Shown here piece after piece: positions 8,383 to 17,571 of a DNA stretch of 64,000 bases. A program made the translations under genes and the position numbers. Under the pieces are notes generated by a model, which had not been told where the DNA came from, ran no database searches, and saw only the letters and a list, made by a program, of their open reading frames with translations. Each line of letters opens with the position of its first letter. Within the stretch, counting starts at the first letter, position 1. This DNA comes from Ferrimonas sediminicola (GTDB taxonomy: Bacteria; Pseudomonadota; Gammaproteobacteria; Enterobacterales; Shewanellaceae), in the NCBI RefSeq assembly GCF_005116715.1, contig NZ_SWCI01000014.1, forward strand, positions 1-64,000, written 5' to 3'.

Positions 8383-8940
8383 ATGAAGAAACTGACCGCG
8401 ACCCTTATCGCCACCGCCCTGATCTCCACCTCCGCCTTGGCCAGCGATGTCCAGTGGTTCGCCGGCGCCGGTGCGGGCTGGCAGCAGGACAGCATCAAGG
8501 GCGACGCCCACAAAGACAGCGATGATGTAACCTGGCAGCTGCGCGGCGGTGCCATCCTCAACGATCACCATCGCTTCGCCGGTACCTACGGTTACAAAGA
8601 GGACAAGTTCAATGTGCGGGGTGACTCCGTCAAGCAGGAGCAGCACCTGTTCCTGGCCTCCTACGACTACCTGTTCCCCGTAGGCAACTCCGGAAAGTTC
8701 AACCTGTTCGCCGGTCTGTCCGCCGGTGTGGCCGACAACAAGATTGCCGGTGACTCCCAGAGCGATTTCGTCTGGGGCGGCCAGGTGGGCGCCGAATACC
8801 GCCTGACCCAAAACTGGAGCACCGAGCTGGGCTACCGCTACCTGGACCAGGATTATGAGAACAGCGGCAAGAGCATCGGCCAGAACTTCTCTCTGGACGA
8901 TACCCAGCAGCTGTACCTGTCCATCGACTACCGTTTTTAA
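8383..8940 (+). CDS. Outer-membrane beta-barrel protein (OmpA-N/OmpW-like)
   Basis: 185 residues with a clear signal peptide (cleavage after ALA at about residue 20) and alternating amphipathic strands rich in aromatic residues: QWFAGAGAGW, HRFAGTYGY, WSTELGYRYL. It ends ...QLYLSIDYRF, the C-terminal aromatic signature read by the BAM complex. Length fits an 8-stranded barrel. No OmpA periplasmic domain follows. GGAG lies 8 bases before the ATG. Ligand unknown; it is a single-gene unit with its own terminator. Confidence 0.8.
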   Translation: MKKLTATLIATALISTSALASDVQWFAGAGAGWQQDSIKGDAHKDSDDVTWQLRGGAILNDHHRFAGTYGYKEDKFNVRGDSVKQEQHLFLASYDYLFPVGNSGKFNLFAGLSAGVADNKIAGDSQSDFVWGGQVGAEYRLTQNWSTELGYRYLDQDYENSGKSIGQNFSLDDTQQLYLSIDYRF

Positions 8941-8970
8941 GCGACGCTGAGAGTTAACGCCTGAGCTGTT

Positions 8971-9006
8971 GGCGCGGTACCCTCCCCCAGGGCCGCGCCC
9001 TTTTTT
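8971..9006 (+). terminator. Intrinsic terminator after the outer-membrane barrel gene
   Basis: GGCGCGG pairs with CCGCGCC, extended by CCCT/AGGG, followed by six T (9001-9006). Confidence 0.85.
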
Positions 9007-9059
9007 CATCCATTGGTGGTATACTGCTCGCCCGTTCAGTTGTTCAAACCACACCCGCC

Positions 9060-9617
9060 GTGACCCAGTTTTACTTGATTCGCCATGGGGAAACCCTGTG
9101 GAACCGCCAGCGTCGCCTTCAGGGCAGCCAGAACAGTCCCCTCACCGAGGCGGGCCTGGCCCAGGCCGAAGCCCTCTCCCGGGAACTGGCCACCCTCGAG
9201 TTCGACGCCATCTACGCCAGTCCGCTGGAGCGTGCCCGCATCACCGCCGAGATCATCAACCAGCCCCATGGCCTGCCTCTGCAGCTGGATGACGGACTGA
9301 AGGAGCGCGCCTTTGGGGTACTGGAGGGGTGTCACCGGGAAGAGCAGGCAGAGCTGTGGCAAGCCCTGTCCCTGCGCTTTAGCCAGAACCGCGTCGACGT
9401 CCCGGGGTTTGAACCAGCCGATCAGTTGCAATCCCGCGCCCTGGATGCCCTTCAGCGCATCCACCTGGCTCATCCACAGGGGCGGGTTGCCATCGTCAGC
9501 CACGGAGAGTGGCTGCGCAGTGTCGGCAACGCCCAGGCGGGACACCCCGCCTGGTCCGACAAAACCGAGCTGCAGGGCAACGCCTCCTTCATCACCCTGA
9601 CCTGGCCCATTGGCTAA
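9060..9617 (+). CDS. Histidine phosphatase family protein (phosphoglycerate mutase-like)
   Basis: 185 residues starting with GTG. The catalytic motif LIRHGETLWN places the phospho-accepting His at residue 9, and the second catalytic histidine is in IVSHGEWLR near residue 150; the acid is in the DGLKERAFG segment (about 81-89). Members are broad phosphatases (CobC- or PhoE-like) or mutases; lacking cobalamin neighbours, the substrate here is open. The ribosome binding site is weak. It appears to be monocistronic. Confidence 0.85.
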   Translation: MTQFYLIRHGETLWNRQRRLQGSQNSPLTEAGLAQAEALSRELATLEFDAIYASPLERARITAEIINQPHGLPLQLDDGLKERAFGVLEGCHREEQAELWQALSLRFSQNRVDVPGFEPADQLQSRALDALQRIHLAHPQGRVAIVSHGEWLRSVGNAQAGHPAWSDKTELQGNASFITLTWPIG

Positions 9618-10052
9618 CCTTCACCAAAAAAAATGGGGGCGGGCCCGACTCCACCGGCCACCTGCCTGGTGGCCGGCACCAGACAGGGCATTCCTGCACC
9701 CCGTAATCTGGACGCCCCTTGCGAACTCTCCGTAACCGCAGGCATCACCCCGGACAACCATTGCCACTATGCCGAAGCCGGGCTCAGGCTGTTTATCCCC
9801 TCCGCTCTCCCTCACCCCCAGCCGCGGGAGATCATGGCCCAGATTCTCGCGACTTGACCCAGCTCGCACCGAACAGCTTTTCCACAACTTAAGTCACACT
9901 TTCATTGTGATGAAAGTCACTCTATCCGCCGCAGGTAGCACAATATTATTCGCTTTGAAAATAAGCGACTAAGCTTTAGAACAGTCAGAGCACTCATCCA
10001 TAACAACAGATAAATCGGGCCCCTTCCTCGGGTCCGCGCCGGAGGGTACGCA
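9618..10052. other. Intergenic region upstream of dld-II
   Basis: About 435 bases without a supported gene. A 9-bp stem hairpin (CCGGCCACC ... GGTGGCCGG, 9654-9676) follows the phosphatase gene without a T-run. The 3' half is AT-rich and holds a palindromic CRP-like site, described separately, plus the likely dld promoter. Confidence 0.5.
9906..9921 (+). promoter_or_regulatory. CRP-like binding site upstream of dld-II
   Basis: TGTGATGAAAGTCACT matches the CRP consensus TGTGA-N6-TCACA with one mismatch. It is overlapped by a longer palindrome (ACTTTCAT and ATGAAAGT around TGTG). It lies about 130 bases before the dld start codon. Catabolite control of lactate oxidation would fit; this is inference. 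Confidence 0.5.
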
Positions 10053-12866
10053 ATGAGCATCGACTATTCTCAGGTTCACAGAGAGCTTCTTTCCCGTCTG
10101 GGTCCCAAAGCGGTCACGGACGATCCTGTGCGCCGCTTCGCCTGGTCCACCGACGGCAGCTATTTTCGCATCGTGCCGCAACTGGTGGTCACCGCCAATA
10201 CCCTGAAGGAGGTGGAGGAGACCCTCGCCGTTGCCCGCCAGCATAACGCCCCGGTGACCTTCCGTGCCGCCGGCACCAGCCTATCGGGTCAGGCGGTGGG
10301 CGAAGGTATCCTGCTGCGACTGGGTTACGACGGTTTCCGCAACATCGACATCAGCGACGATCACCGCCGGGTGACCCTGGGAGCGGCGGTGATCGGCTCC
10401 GACGCCAATGCCAAACTCAAGCCCTTCGACCGGAAGATCGGCCCGGATCCGGCCACCCTGGCCTCCTGCATGGTCGGCGGTATCGTAGCCAACAACGCCT
10501 CAGGCATGTGCTGCGGAACCACGGAGAACAGCTACAAAACCATTGCCAGTGCCAAGCTGCTGTTTGCCGATGGCACCTACCTGGATACCGGTGATGAGGC
10601 TTCCAGGCGTGCCTTCGCCGAAAAACGTCCGGAGCTGATCAGCACCCTGGCGGAGCTGGGTGAGCAGACCCGCTCCAACGAGGTGCTGAGCAACCGAATC
10701 CGTCACAAGTTCTCCATTAAGAACACCACTGGCTACAGTCTCAACGCCCTGGTGGACTACATTGACCCCTTCGATCTGATCAACCACCTGATCGTCGGCT
10801 CCGAAGGCACCTTCGCCTTCGTTGAGGAGGTCACCTACCACACCGTGGAGGAGGCCAAGTTCAAAGCCTCAGCCATGGCCGTGTTCTTCAACATGGTGGA
10901 CGCCGCCTCCGCCATTCCGCCACTGCAGATGGACGCCGTCGCCGCCGGCGAGCTGCTGGACTGGGCCTCCATCAAGGCGGTGACCGGTAAGCCCGGCATG
11001 CCCGAATGGCTGTCCGATCTGCCTGAGGGCGCCGCCATCCTGCTGATCGAGTGCCGGGCCAACGATCTGGAGACCCTGGAGGACTACACCCGGCAGACCA
11101 TCGATGCCATCAAGCACATCGACACCGAACGTCCCATCGAGTTCAGCACCGAACCCGCCGTCTATGGCCAGTACTGGGCGATGCGCTCTGGCCTGTTCCC
11201 CATCATCGGCGGCGAGCGCCCCAAGGGTACCTCGGTGATCATCGAGGATGTGGCGTTCCGGGTGGAAGATCTGGCCTCGGCCGCCGCCGACCTTACCGAA
11301 CTGTTCCACAAGCACGGCTATCCTGAGGGGGTGATCTACGGTCACGCCCTGGACGGCAACTTCCACTTCATCATTACGCCGCACTTCAAGCGTCAGCAGG
11401 ACATCGACCAGTTCGACCGCTTCATGCAGGACGTGGCCAAGCTGGTGATCGACAAGTACGACGGCTCCATGAAGGCGGAGCACGGTACCGGGCGGGCCGT
11501 GGCGCCCTTCGTCGAGATGGAGTGGGGCGTTCAGGCCTACGAGATGATGAAGAAGCTCAAGGCCGCCTTCGATCCCCAGGGGATCCTCAATCCCGGCGTG
11601 GTCCTGAACGACGACAAGGAGATCCACGTCAAGGCGATCAAGCAGGCCGCGGTGGTGGACGACTGGGTGGACCGCTGCATCGAATGCGGCTTCTGTGAAA
11701 AGACCTGCCCCACCTCGGAGCTGAACATGTCACCCCGCCAGCGGATCACCACCCTGAGGGAGATCGCCCGGCTGGAGCAAGAGGGCGATCAACATGGGGC
11801 GGCCAAGCTGCGGGCCGATGCCCAGTACGACGTCATTGACACCTGTACCGCCTGTCAGTTGTGTACCATCTCCTGCCCGGTGGACAACAATATGGGGATG
11901 CTGGTGCGCCAGTTGCGTACCGACCTCATCGATTCTACCGCGCAGAAGGTGCTGGATTTTCAGGCTAATCACTTCGGTAAAGTCAACGCGGTGCTCTCCA
12001 CCGGCTTCAACGTGCTGCACGGCATCCACAAGCTCACCGGCAGCACCGTCACCGGCAAGATCATGGATCTCGGCCGCAAGGTGTCCAAGGAGGTGCCCTA
12101 CTGGGATCCCAGCTTCCCCAAGGGCAGTAACCTGCCCAGCCCCCAGGCCGCCGTCGGCAACGACAAGCCCAGGGTGGTCTACTTCCCGGCCTGCGGCGGG
12201 CGCACCTTTGGTGCCACCCCGGAGGACCCCGATGACACCACCCTGCCCGACGTGATGGTGGCCCTGCTGGAGCGCGCCGGCTACCAGGTGCTGGTACCGG
12301 GCAACACCCGCCAGCTGTGCTGTGGTCAGATGTGGGAGTCGAAAGGGGACTACAAGAACGCCGACTTCAAACGCAACGAGATGGTCCAGGCGCTCAAGGA
12401 GATGACCGATGACGGCCGTATCCCGGTGATCATCGATGCCCTCTCCTGCACCAAGCGCACCCTGCAGGACAGCGACATCGACTTCAAGATCCTCGATGCG
12501 GTCGATTTCATCCACGACGAGTTGATGGACAGGCTGCCGCCGTCGCGCAAGAAGGGCGCTGTGGCCCTGCACGTCGGCTGCTCCGCCACCCACATGGGCG
12601 CCGGTGCCAAGATGGAGGCGATCGTCAACCGCTACGCCGAGGAGATTGTTCGGCCCGAGGGGATCATCTGCTGTGGCTTCGCCGGTGAAAAGGGGCTGTA
12701 CAAGCCAGAGATCAACGCCTCTGCACTGCGTCATCTCAAGGAGCGTCTGCCCTCTGAAATCAGTGAAGGCTACTACGCCAACCGCATGTGTGAGATGGGA
12801 CTGACCCGTCAGAGTGGCATCTCCTACCGCCACCTGGCCTACCTGGTGGAGGAGTGCACCCGCTAG
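10053..12866 (+). CDS. dld-II: FAD/Fe-S D-lactate dehydrogenase (Dld-II type)
   Basis: 937 residues, a fusion of a GlcD-like FAD domain (about 35-520) with a GlcF-like iron-sulfur/CCG domain. The FAD-binding stretch is TFRAAGTSLSGQAVG (about 69-83). Two 4Fe-4S motifs follow, CIECGFCEKTCP near residue 550 and CTACQLCTISCP near residue 605, then CCG-type repeats (PACGGRT, LCCGQMW, HVGCSATHMG, ICCGFAGEKG). The arrangement matches the respiratory D-lactate dehydrogenase described in Shewanella, which feeds electrons to the quinone pool from the cytoplasmic face. GGAGGG precedes the ATG. It stands alone; no lactate permease or LldEFG genes are adjacent. Confidence 0.88.
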   Translation: MSIDYSQVHRELLSRLGPKAVTDDPVRRFAWSTDGSYFRIVPQLVVTANTLKEVEETLAVARQHNAPVTFRAAGTSLSGQAVGEGILLRLGYDGFRNIDISDDHRRVTLGAAVIGSDANAKLKPFDRKIGPDPATLASCMVGGIVANNASGMCCGTTENSYKTIASAKLLFADGTYLDTGDEASRRAFAEKRPELISTLAELGEQTRSNEVLSNRIRHKFSIKNTTGYSLNALVDYIDPFDLINHLIVGSEGTFAFVEEVTYHTVEEAKFKASAMAVFFNMVDAASAIPPLQMDAVAAGELLDWASIKAVTGKPGMPEWLSDLPEGAAILLIECRANDLETLEDYTRQTIDAIKHIDTERPIEFSTEPAVYGQYWAMRSGLFPIIGGERPKGTSVIIEDVAFRVEDLASAAADLTELFHKHGYPEGVIYGHALDGNFHFIITPHFKRQQDIDQFDRFMQDVAKLVIDKYDGSMKAEHGTGRAVAPFVEMEWGVQAYEMMKKLKAAFDPQGILNPGVVLNDDKEIHVKAIKQAAVVDDWVDRCIECGFCEKTCPTSELNMSPRQRITTLREIARLEQEGDQHGAAKLRADAQYDVIDTCTACQLCTISCPVDNNMGMLVRQLRTDLIDSTAQKVLDFQANHFGKVNAVLSTGFNVLHGIHKLTGSTVTGKIMDLGRKVSKEVPYWDPSFPKGSNLPSPQAAVGNDKPRVVYFPACGGRTFGATPEDPDDTTLPDVMVALLERAGYQVLVPGNTRQLCCGQMWESKGDYKNADFKRNEMVQALKEMTDDGRIPVIIDALSCTKRTLQDSDIDFKILDAVDFIHDELMDRLPPSRKKGAVALHVGCSATHMGAGAKMEAIVNRYAEEIVRPEGIICCGFAGEKGLYKPEINASALRHLKERLPSEISEGYYANRMCEMGLTRQSGISYRHLAYLVEECTR

Positions 12867-12885
12867 GGTTGTGCGCACACACAAA

Positions 12886-12911
12886 AAAGAGGGCTCGAAT
12901 GAGCCCTCTTT
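12886..12911. terminator. Bidirectional intrinsic terminator between dld-II and the NhaA operon
   Basis: AAAGAGGGCTC and GAGCCCTCTTT form an 11-bp stem with a GAAT loop. A/T runs on both sides serve the plus-strand dld-II and the minus-strand gene ending at 12923. Confidence 0.85.
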
Positions 12912-12922
12912 CCGTTATTGGG

Positions 12923-13300
12923 TCAGTTGGGACAGGTGAGCAGTTCACTCAATGCCTGGGATAACTCCTCCTGTGAGGTGATCATCCCCTCGGCGGCCAG
13001 ATCATCCAGTGCCAGCACCATCTGATCCCGCTGGGGGGTGTTCTGCCGGCAGATGGCATCATTGGCCTGCTTGAACCGCTTGCCACCACGGTATTTCAGC
13101 GCCCGCTCACTGAAGGTCCCCGCAGGCAGGCTGGTGGCTCCCCGGCTGGCGCTCAGGGCCAGGGCGCCATCGACGGCCCCCTGCAGGTAGTAGAGGCAGG
13201 CATCACTGCGGGGCGCCTCCTGACACTGGGCCAGGTTAATATCATTGGCCCACAGGGCCGGGCTGACCATCAGTGCCGCAATCGCCACTATCCTTCTCAT
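12923..13300 (-). CDS. Secreted small protein, Rap1a/Tai immunity-like
   Basis: 125 residues with a signal peptide (cleavage about after ALWA, residue 18) and conserved cysteines in a pattern C-Q-E ... ACLYYLQGAVDGAL, followed by a later Cys and a C-terminal LLTCPN. This resembles the periplasmic Rap1a/Tai family, whose described members neutralise type VI amidase effectors; many members have no known partner. The gene follows nhaA by 7 bases and is surely co-transcribed with it. No T6SS effector is in the window, so an immunity role is unproven and a housekeeping role linked to NhaA is equally open. Confidence 0.6.
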   Translation of the reverse strand: MRRIVAIAALMVSPALWANDINLAQCQEAPRSDACLYYLQGAVDGALALSASRGATSLPAGTFSERALKYRGGKRFKQANDAICRQNTPQRDQMVLALDDLAAEGMITSQEELSQALSELLTCPN

Positions 13301-13307
13301 GATTACC

Positions 13308-14477
13308 TCACTTGTTCTCAGTTAACGTTCTATTCAACACCAGGTAGCCGCCGATGGCCGACAGCCCCGATCCCAGCAGGATCCCCAACCTGGACATGTC
13401 ATCGTAGTTCATCATGCCCGCCTCGAAGGCCAGGGACGCCACGAACATCGCCATGGTGAAGCCGATGCCGCACAGCAGCGCCACGCCGAGCAACTGGCTC
13501 CAGCGAACACCCTCGGGCAAACTGGCCAGCTTCAACTGGACCGCCAGGTAGCTCATGCCCAGGATCCCCAGTGGCTTACCAATCAGCAACCCCAGGGCAA
13601 TGCCCATGGGCAGAGGGGACACCAGGTCGGACAGAGACAACCCATCAAAACTCACCCCGGCGTTGGCGAAGGCGAACACCGGCAGAATCATGTAGGTGCT
13701 CCATGGGTGCAGATTGTGCTCCAGGAACTCACTGGGGCAATCGCCATCCTCATCCTTGCCAAGGGGAATGGTAAACGCCAGCACAACGCCCGCCAGGGTG
13801 GCGTGTACGCCGGACTTCAGCACCGCCACCCAGAGCACCAGGCCCAGCAGCAGGTAAGGCATCAGGCTGCGGATGCCCAGGCGATTGATCGTCAACAGGG
13901 CCAGGACGGCGCCGGCGGCAATCACCAGGCTGACGGTGGACAGGTCCCCACTGTAGAACAGGGCGATGATGACGATGGCCAGCAGATCATCAATGATCGC
14001 CAGGGCCAGCAGGAACACCTTCAGCGCCAGGGGGACACGACTGCCCAACAGCGCCAGGATACCCAGCGCAAAGGCGATGTCGGTGGCCGCCGGAATCGCC
14101 CAGCCGCTGGCCGCCAGGGGATCCCCATGGTTGAACGCCAGGAAGATGGCCGCGGGTGCCACCATGCCACCGATGGCGGCAAAACTGGGCAATGACGCCT
14201 GGCTGATGCTCGATAGGGTGCCGTGCAACAGCTCCCGCTTCACTTCGAGTCCGATCAACAGGAAAAAGAAGGCCATCAGCAGGTCGTTGATCCACAGCAG
14301 CATCGGCTTGTGCAGATCCAATGCCCCCACCCGGATCTGTACCGGCGTGTTCAGAAAGGCATCGTAGAACCGGTCCAGCGGGGTATTGGCCATCAGCATG
14401 GCCAGTGCCACCATCACCATCAGGATGATGCCCCCGGACGATTCCTGGTTGAAAAAATTCTTAATGACGGTCTTCAT
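13308..14477 (-). CDS. nhaA: Na+/H+ antiporter NhaA
   Basis: 389 residues, almost the length of E. coli NhaA (388). About 12 membrane helices. It carries the paired aspartates in [10 protein letters not shown] (near residue 164), which form the cation site, the unwound-helix region [11 protein letters not shown] (about 130-140), and [11 protein letters not shown] near the N-terminal pH-sensing region. It expels Na+ in exchange for H+ at alkaline pH. It is first in a two-gene operon. GGAG lies 8 bases upstream of the ATG. A leader of more than 200 bases precedes it, with a G-rich tract and a small stem. Confidence 0.95.
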   Translation of the reverse strand: MKTVIKNFFNQESSGGIILMVMVALAMLMANTPLDRFYDAFLNTPVQIRVGALDLHKPMLLWINDLLMAFFFLLIGLEVKRELLHGTLSSISQASLPSFAAIGGMVAPAAIFLAFNHGDPLAASGWAIPAATDIAFALGILALLGSRVPLALKVFLLALAIIDDLLAIVIIALFYSGDLSTVSLVIAAGAVLALLTINRLGIRSLMPYLLLGLVLWVAVLKSGVHATLAGVVLAFTIPLGKDEDGDCPSEFLEHNLHPWSTYMILPVFAFANAGVSFDGLSLSDLVSPLPMGIALGLLIGKPLGILGMSYLAVQLKLASLPEGVRWSQLLGVALLCGIGFTMAMFVASLAFEAGMMNYDDMSRLGILLGSGLSAIGGYLVLNRTLTENK

Positions 14478-14703
14478 CTAGTCGCTCCAAAAACAGGTGG
14501 GAGAAGTGTAGCCGCAAACAACACTTCCGTAAAATCGATTCTTTTGGGCTCTTTGCTCGGAATAGCCGTGCATTTAGAGGCGTGTGAGCGACAAGGCCTC
14601 ACTGCTACCCCCCACCCTACGATCTGATGCCATGGCTGAGGGGCAACTTGGACATTGTCCAATCCACGCGTTTAATTTAATCGTTTTTACTGAGCGGACC
14701 CGG

Positions 14704-15843
14704 TTAGCTCTGGTTCATCGGCTGCACCGAAGGGACCTCCCGCCTGGCCAGGATGGGGGTGACTTTGGGGTCGGCCGTTGGCGGGGTGTCCTGGCGTACC
14801 CGCTTCAGCTGCTGACGGGCAATCTGCAGTTCGGCCCGCATCTGACAGGCATCGTCGATCACCCCGTTGAGATGATGAATCATGGTGTCCAGCTCATCCT
14901 GATCGCCGGCGGCCAGCCTGAGGTGGTAGGCTCGCTGCTGATCCAGGGCGCGCACGGCCAGGGAGAGGCCGGTGATGCGCCTGCGCAGGTTGCCGGTGAG
15001 ACGGTGACACCAACGCCAGGCCACGCCGGTTAACAGCAGCGGCAGTATCATCCAGCCCAGCGTTAACAGAGAGCCGCGCCAGAACGCCTGTAGCTGCTGC
15101 ACCATCCACTGGCTCTGCTGGGTCAGGTGATCAGACAGCCCGGCTCTCCCCGCCAGCGGCAGCGACCGAGACAGGGGCGTTTCCCCGAGCCCGGTGGACT
15201 TGGCATTCAGGTGGCCTCGATACTGGTCCAGATAGAGGTTGAACTCACGACGCAGACGCTGTTCGCGCCCCGCTGACGGCGCCAGCTGCAACAGGGAAAG
15301 ACGCTCCTGGGCCCTGGCCACCGCGCCCAGGGCCTGGGCGCCATCGGCCAGCCAGGCGTGGGGAAGCCCTGTCAGCATCCTGGACTCGAAGTCGATCAGG
15401 GCCGCGACGCTCTGCTCGTAGTGACCCAGCAGGTGCTCCCTGGGCAGCTCCCCGTTCAGCCAGGCGCTGCGCATCCAGGCCAGACGCGCCAGCAAACCGT
15501 TGACCATCAACAGCTCCGGGGCCTGCACCTCGCGCTCACCCAGCCATCGCCCCTGGGCGGCCAGGAAGCCGGTCATGGCCAGGTCAGACGCCATGGTTAG
15601 ACTCATCGCCTGGTCACCCTGGCCGTCTTTGGTCAGCAGGCCCTGGCGCTCTTGCTGCAGGGCCAGCACCAACCTGCGGCCATCGGCCACCAGCTGGGCG
15701 GTCTTGGGCAAGTGGCGCTGTTGCCACACCGCCACCCCCTGCTTTCCGATGATCGACGCCGCCGCCAGCAGCAGCAGGCCGAAGGGCAACCACAGCAGCA
15801 GCGAGAACTTGGTCGCGATTGAGCAGCGATCTATCCAGGCCAT
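14704..15843 (-). CDS. Membrane-anchored NIT-domain (nitrate/nitrite sensing) protein without output domain
   Basis: 379 residues from ATG at 15843, chosen because AAAGGAG lies just upstream; an open frame extends further but lacks a site. Order: membrane helix about 14-32; periplasmic helical domain about 40-255 with the NIT-like LVLALQQERQGLL (about 58-70); second membrane helix about 258-276; HAMP-like region about 277-330; helical tail. NIT domains sense nitrate/nitrite in kinases, MCPs and cyclases. Here the protein ends after the HAMP region, with no histidine kinase, methyl-accepting, GGDEF or EAL domain. Genes for a partner kinase are not adjacent. Confidence 0.65.
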   Translation of the reverse strand: MAWIDRCSIATKFSLLLWLPFGLLLLAAASIIGKQGVAVWQQRHLPKTAQLVADGRRLVLALQQERQGLLTKDGQGDQAMSLTMASDLAMTGFLAAQGRWLGEREVQAPELLMVNGLLARLAWMRSAWLNGELPREHLLGHYEQSVAALIDFESRMLTGLPHAWLADGAQALGAVARAQERLSLLQLAPSAGREQRLRREFNLYLDQYRGHLNAKSTGLGETPLSRSLPLAGRAGLSDHLTQQSQWMVQQLQAFWRGSLLTLGWMILPLLLTGVAWRWCHRLTGNLRRRITGLSLAVRALDQQRAYHLRLAAGDQDELDTMIHHLNGVIDDACQMRAELQIARQQLKRVRQDTPPTADPKVTPILARREVPSVQPMNQS

Positions 15844-16086
15844 AGTCGGCTCGACTCCTTTTGCACTTAAGCCAAGCTTAGACGCTGTTTTTGAACTTAG
15901 CGCAATTGTTGCTACTAAAAATGCCTCTTGATCAGCAGCTTCGCCCCTTGATGAGTGAAAAAACATTTCCCTGCCAACCCGACCAAAACCCTGACCTTTC
16001 CCTGCACTCCCTTGGGATGCCCTTGAAAATCGCCAACCCTGCCCCATCTAATAAGAGATGAAGGGCTCGAGTAAGAAGGAGAGAGC

Positions 16087-16293
16087 GTGAGTGTCAGGAT
16101 CTTGAGGTTACCCCTGTTGCTGCTGGGGATGAGTCTGCTGTGCATGATGGGTTACCACCTGATCGGCTCCAGCGTCGACGACCGTGGCGTGCTTATCGAA
16201 CCCTTCGCCCTGATCCCGCTAGGCTGGGGGCTGCTGTTGCTGAGCCTGGTGGTGCAGTGGTTCCGGCTGCTACGGGCCAACGCCCTGGGGTAG
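16087..16293 (+). CDS. Two-helix membrane protein, DUF3955-like
   Basis: 68 residues with two membrane helices (about 7-25 and 40-60) and a conserved-looking linker IGSSVDDRGVLIEPFALIPL, the DUF3955 pattern. Starts at GTG 16087 after AAGGAGAGAG. Function unknown; a small inner-membrane protein, monocistronic, divergent from the NIT-domain gene. Confidence 0.65.
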   Translation: MSVRILRLPLLLLGMSLLCMMGYHLIGSSVDDRGVLIEPFALIPLGWGLLLLSLVVQWFRLLRANALG

Positions 16294-16335
16294 CGGCCAG
16301 CCCGGGACCCGGTGGACGGGGGCCCGGGGCGTGTG

Positions 16336-17571
16336 TCAGTCGCGCTGCAGGGCGATGATGGGGTCGAGCTCCGCCGCCTTGCGGGCCGGGTACCAACCGA
16401 AAGCCACCCCCACCACCATACATACTCCCACCGACAGCAGCAGCGACAGCGGCGACCAGGCCACCTGCCAGTCGGCGTAGGCACCGATCACCAACGACAG
16501 CAATATCCCCGCCAGGATGCCAATCAGACCGCCACAGGCGGCGATCACCAGGGACTCGGTGATAAACTGGCGGGCGATATCGCGCTTGGTGGCGCCCAGG
16601 GCACGCAGCAGGCCAATCTCGCCGGTGCGCTCCATCACCGTGGCCAGCATGATGTTCATGATGCCGATCCCCCCCACCAGCAGGGAGATCCCCGCCACAC
16701 AGGCCATCACGATATTGAAGATGCGCTGGGTCTGCTGGTACTGGGCCAGCAGGTCCGCCGGCACCACCACCTGGAAATCGAACTCGCCGCCGTGACGCCG
16801 GCTCAGCAGGTGATCGATGGAGGCCGCCGCCAGCGGCGGCGCTACCCCCTCGGCCAACTGCAGCTTGATGCGATCGAGCTGATCCTCCAGGGGCTTGAAC
16901 GCCAGCTTCTTGAGGGCGGTGTTCAGGGGAACAAACACCTGGTTGCGCTCCCCTCCGAGTTTCACCCCTTCGATCTTGGACCTGACCTGCTCCCCGGAGG
17001 CCAGCACGCCCACCACCCGGAACCACTGATGGTTCACCTTGATGCTCTGGCCGAGGGGATCGCCACCGCCAAACAGGGCGTCGGCGGCTTCCGCTCCCAA
17101 AACGGCCACCTGCCGGTAGAGACGGTTGTCCCGGTCATCAAAAAATCGCCCGGCGGAGAGGTGCAAGTTGCTCAGCGGAAAATGGCTCGGGGTCACCGCG
17201 GCCACCTTGGCATCACTGCGTCCATCGGCGCTGAACAGGTTGTGCACCCGCACCTCCTTGACCGCACTCCACTGCTGAATGAATGGCAGGGTCTCCATGG
17301 CGCTGCGGACATCCCCGAGGCTAAGGCCCACGCTGTGCTCTCGCACCGTCTGCAACGCCTCTCCCTCGCTGGGCCGCGACTCCACCACCACGTTGCGCAA
17401 CCCCATGGACTCGATCATCGACAGCGCTTCCCGTTCGGCACCCTCACCGATGGAGAGCATGGCGATCACCGCCCCCACGCCGAAGATCATCCCCAGCAGG
17501 GTCAACCCGGTGCGCAGTTTGTGATGGGCCATCTCCCCCAGGGCCTGGCGGATCTCATTCAGTTGGTTCAT
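16336..17571 (-). CDS. MacB-like ABC exporter permease
   Basis: 411 residues. One membrane helix near 20-45 (LTLLGMIFGVGAVIAML), a large periplasmic MacB-type domain (about 50-270), then three membrane helices in the C-terminal third, ending in the FtsX domain. MacB/LolC-type permeases are mechanotransmitters: they move no substrate through the membrane but drive export from the periplasm through a TolC-linked pump. It is the last gene of a five-gene operon and overlaps the adaptor before it by 4 bases; its own ATPase is the separate first gene. Confidence 0.85.
   Translation of the reverse strand: MNQLNEIRQALGEMAHHKLRTGLTLLGMIFGVGAVIAMLSIGEGAEREALSMIESMGLRNVVVESRPSEGEALQTVREHSVGLSLGDVRSAMETLPFIQQWSAVKEVRVHNLFSADGRSDAKVAAVTPSHFPLSNLHLSAGRFFDDRDNRLYRQVAVLGAEAADALFGGGDPLGQSIKVNHQWFRVVGVLASGEQVRSKIEGVKLGGERNQVFVPLNTALKKLAFKPLEDQLDRIKLQLAEGVAPPLAAASIDHLLSRRHGGEFDFQVVVPADLLAQYQQTQRIFNIVMACVAGISLLVGGIGIMNIMLATVMERTGEIGLLRALGATKRDIARQFITESLVIAACGGLIGILAGILLSLVIGAYADWQVAWSPLSLLLSVGVCMVVGVAFGWYPARKAAELDPIIALQRD

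Noticed and set aside
9654-9676. 9-bp hairpin after the histidine phosphatase gene as a terminator
   Set aside because: Perfect stem but no T-run on either strand, so intrinsic termination is not supported.
12923-13300. Secreted small protein as a proven T6SS immunity gene
   Set aside because: No effector, Hcp, VgrG or other type VI gene is visible, so only the fold resemblance is reported.
14704-16047. Longer start (16047) for the NIT-domain protein
   Set aside because: The added N-terminus has no signal or conserved feature, while ATG at 15843 has AAAGGAG and opens directly onto the membrane helix.
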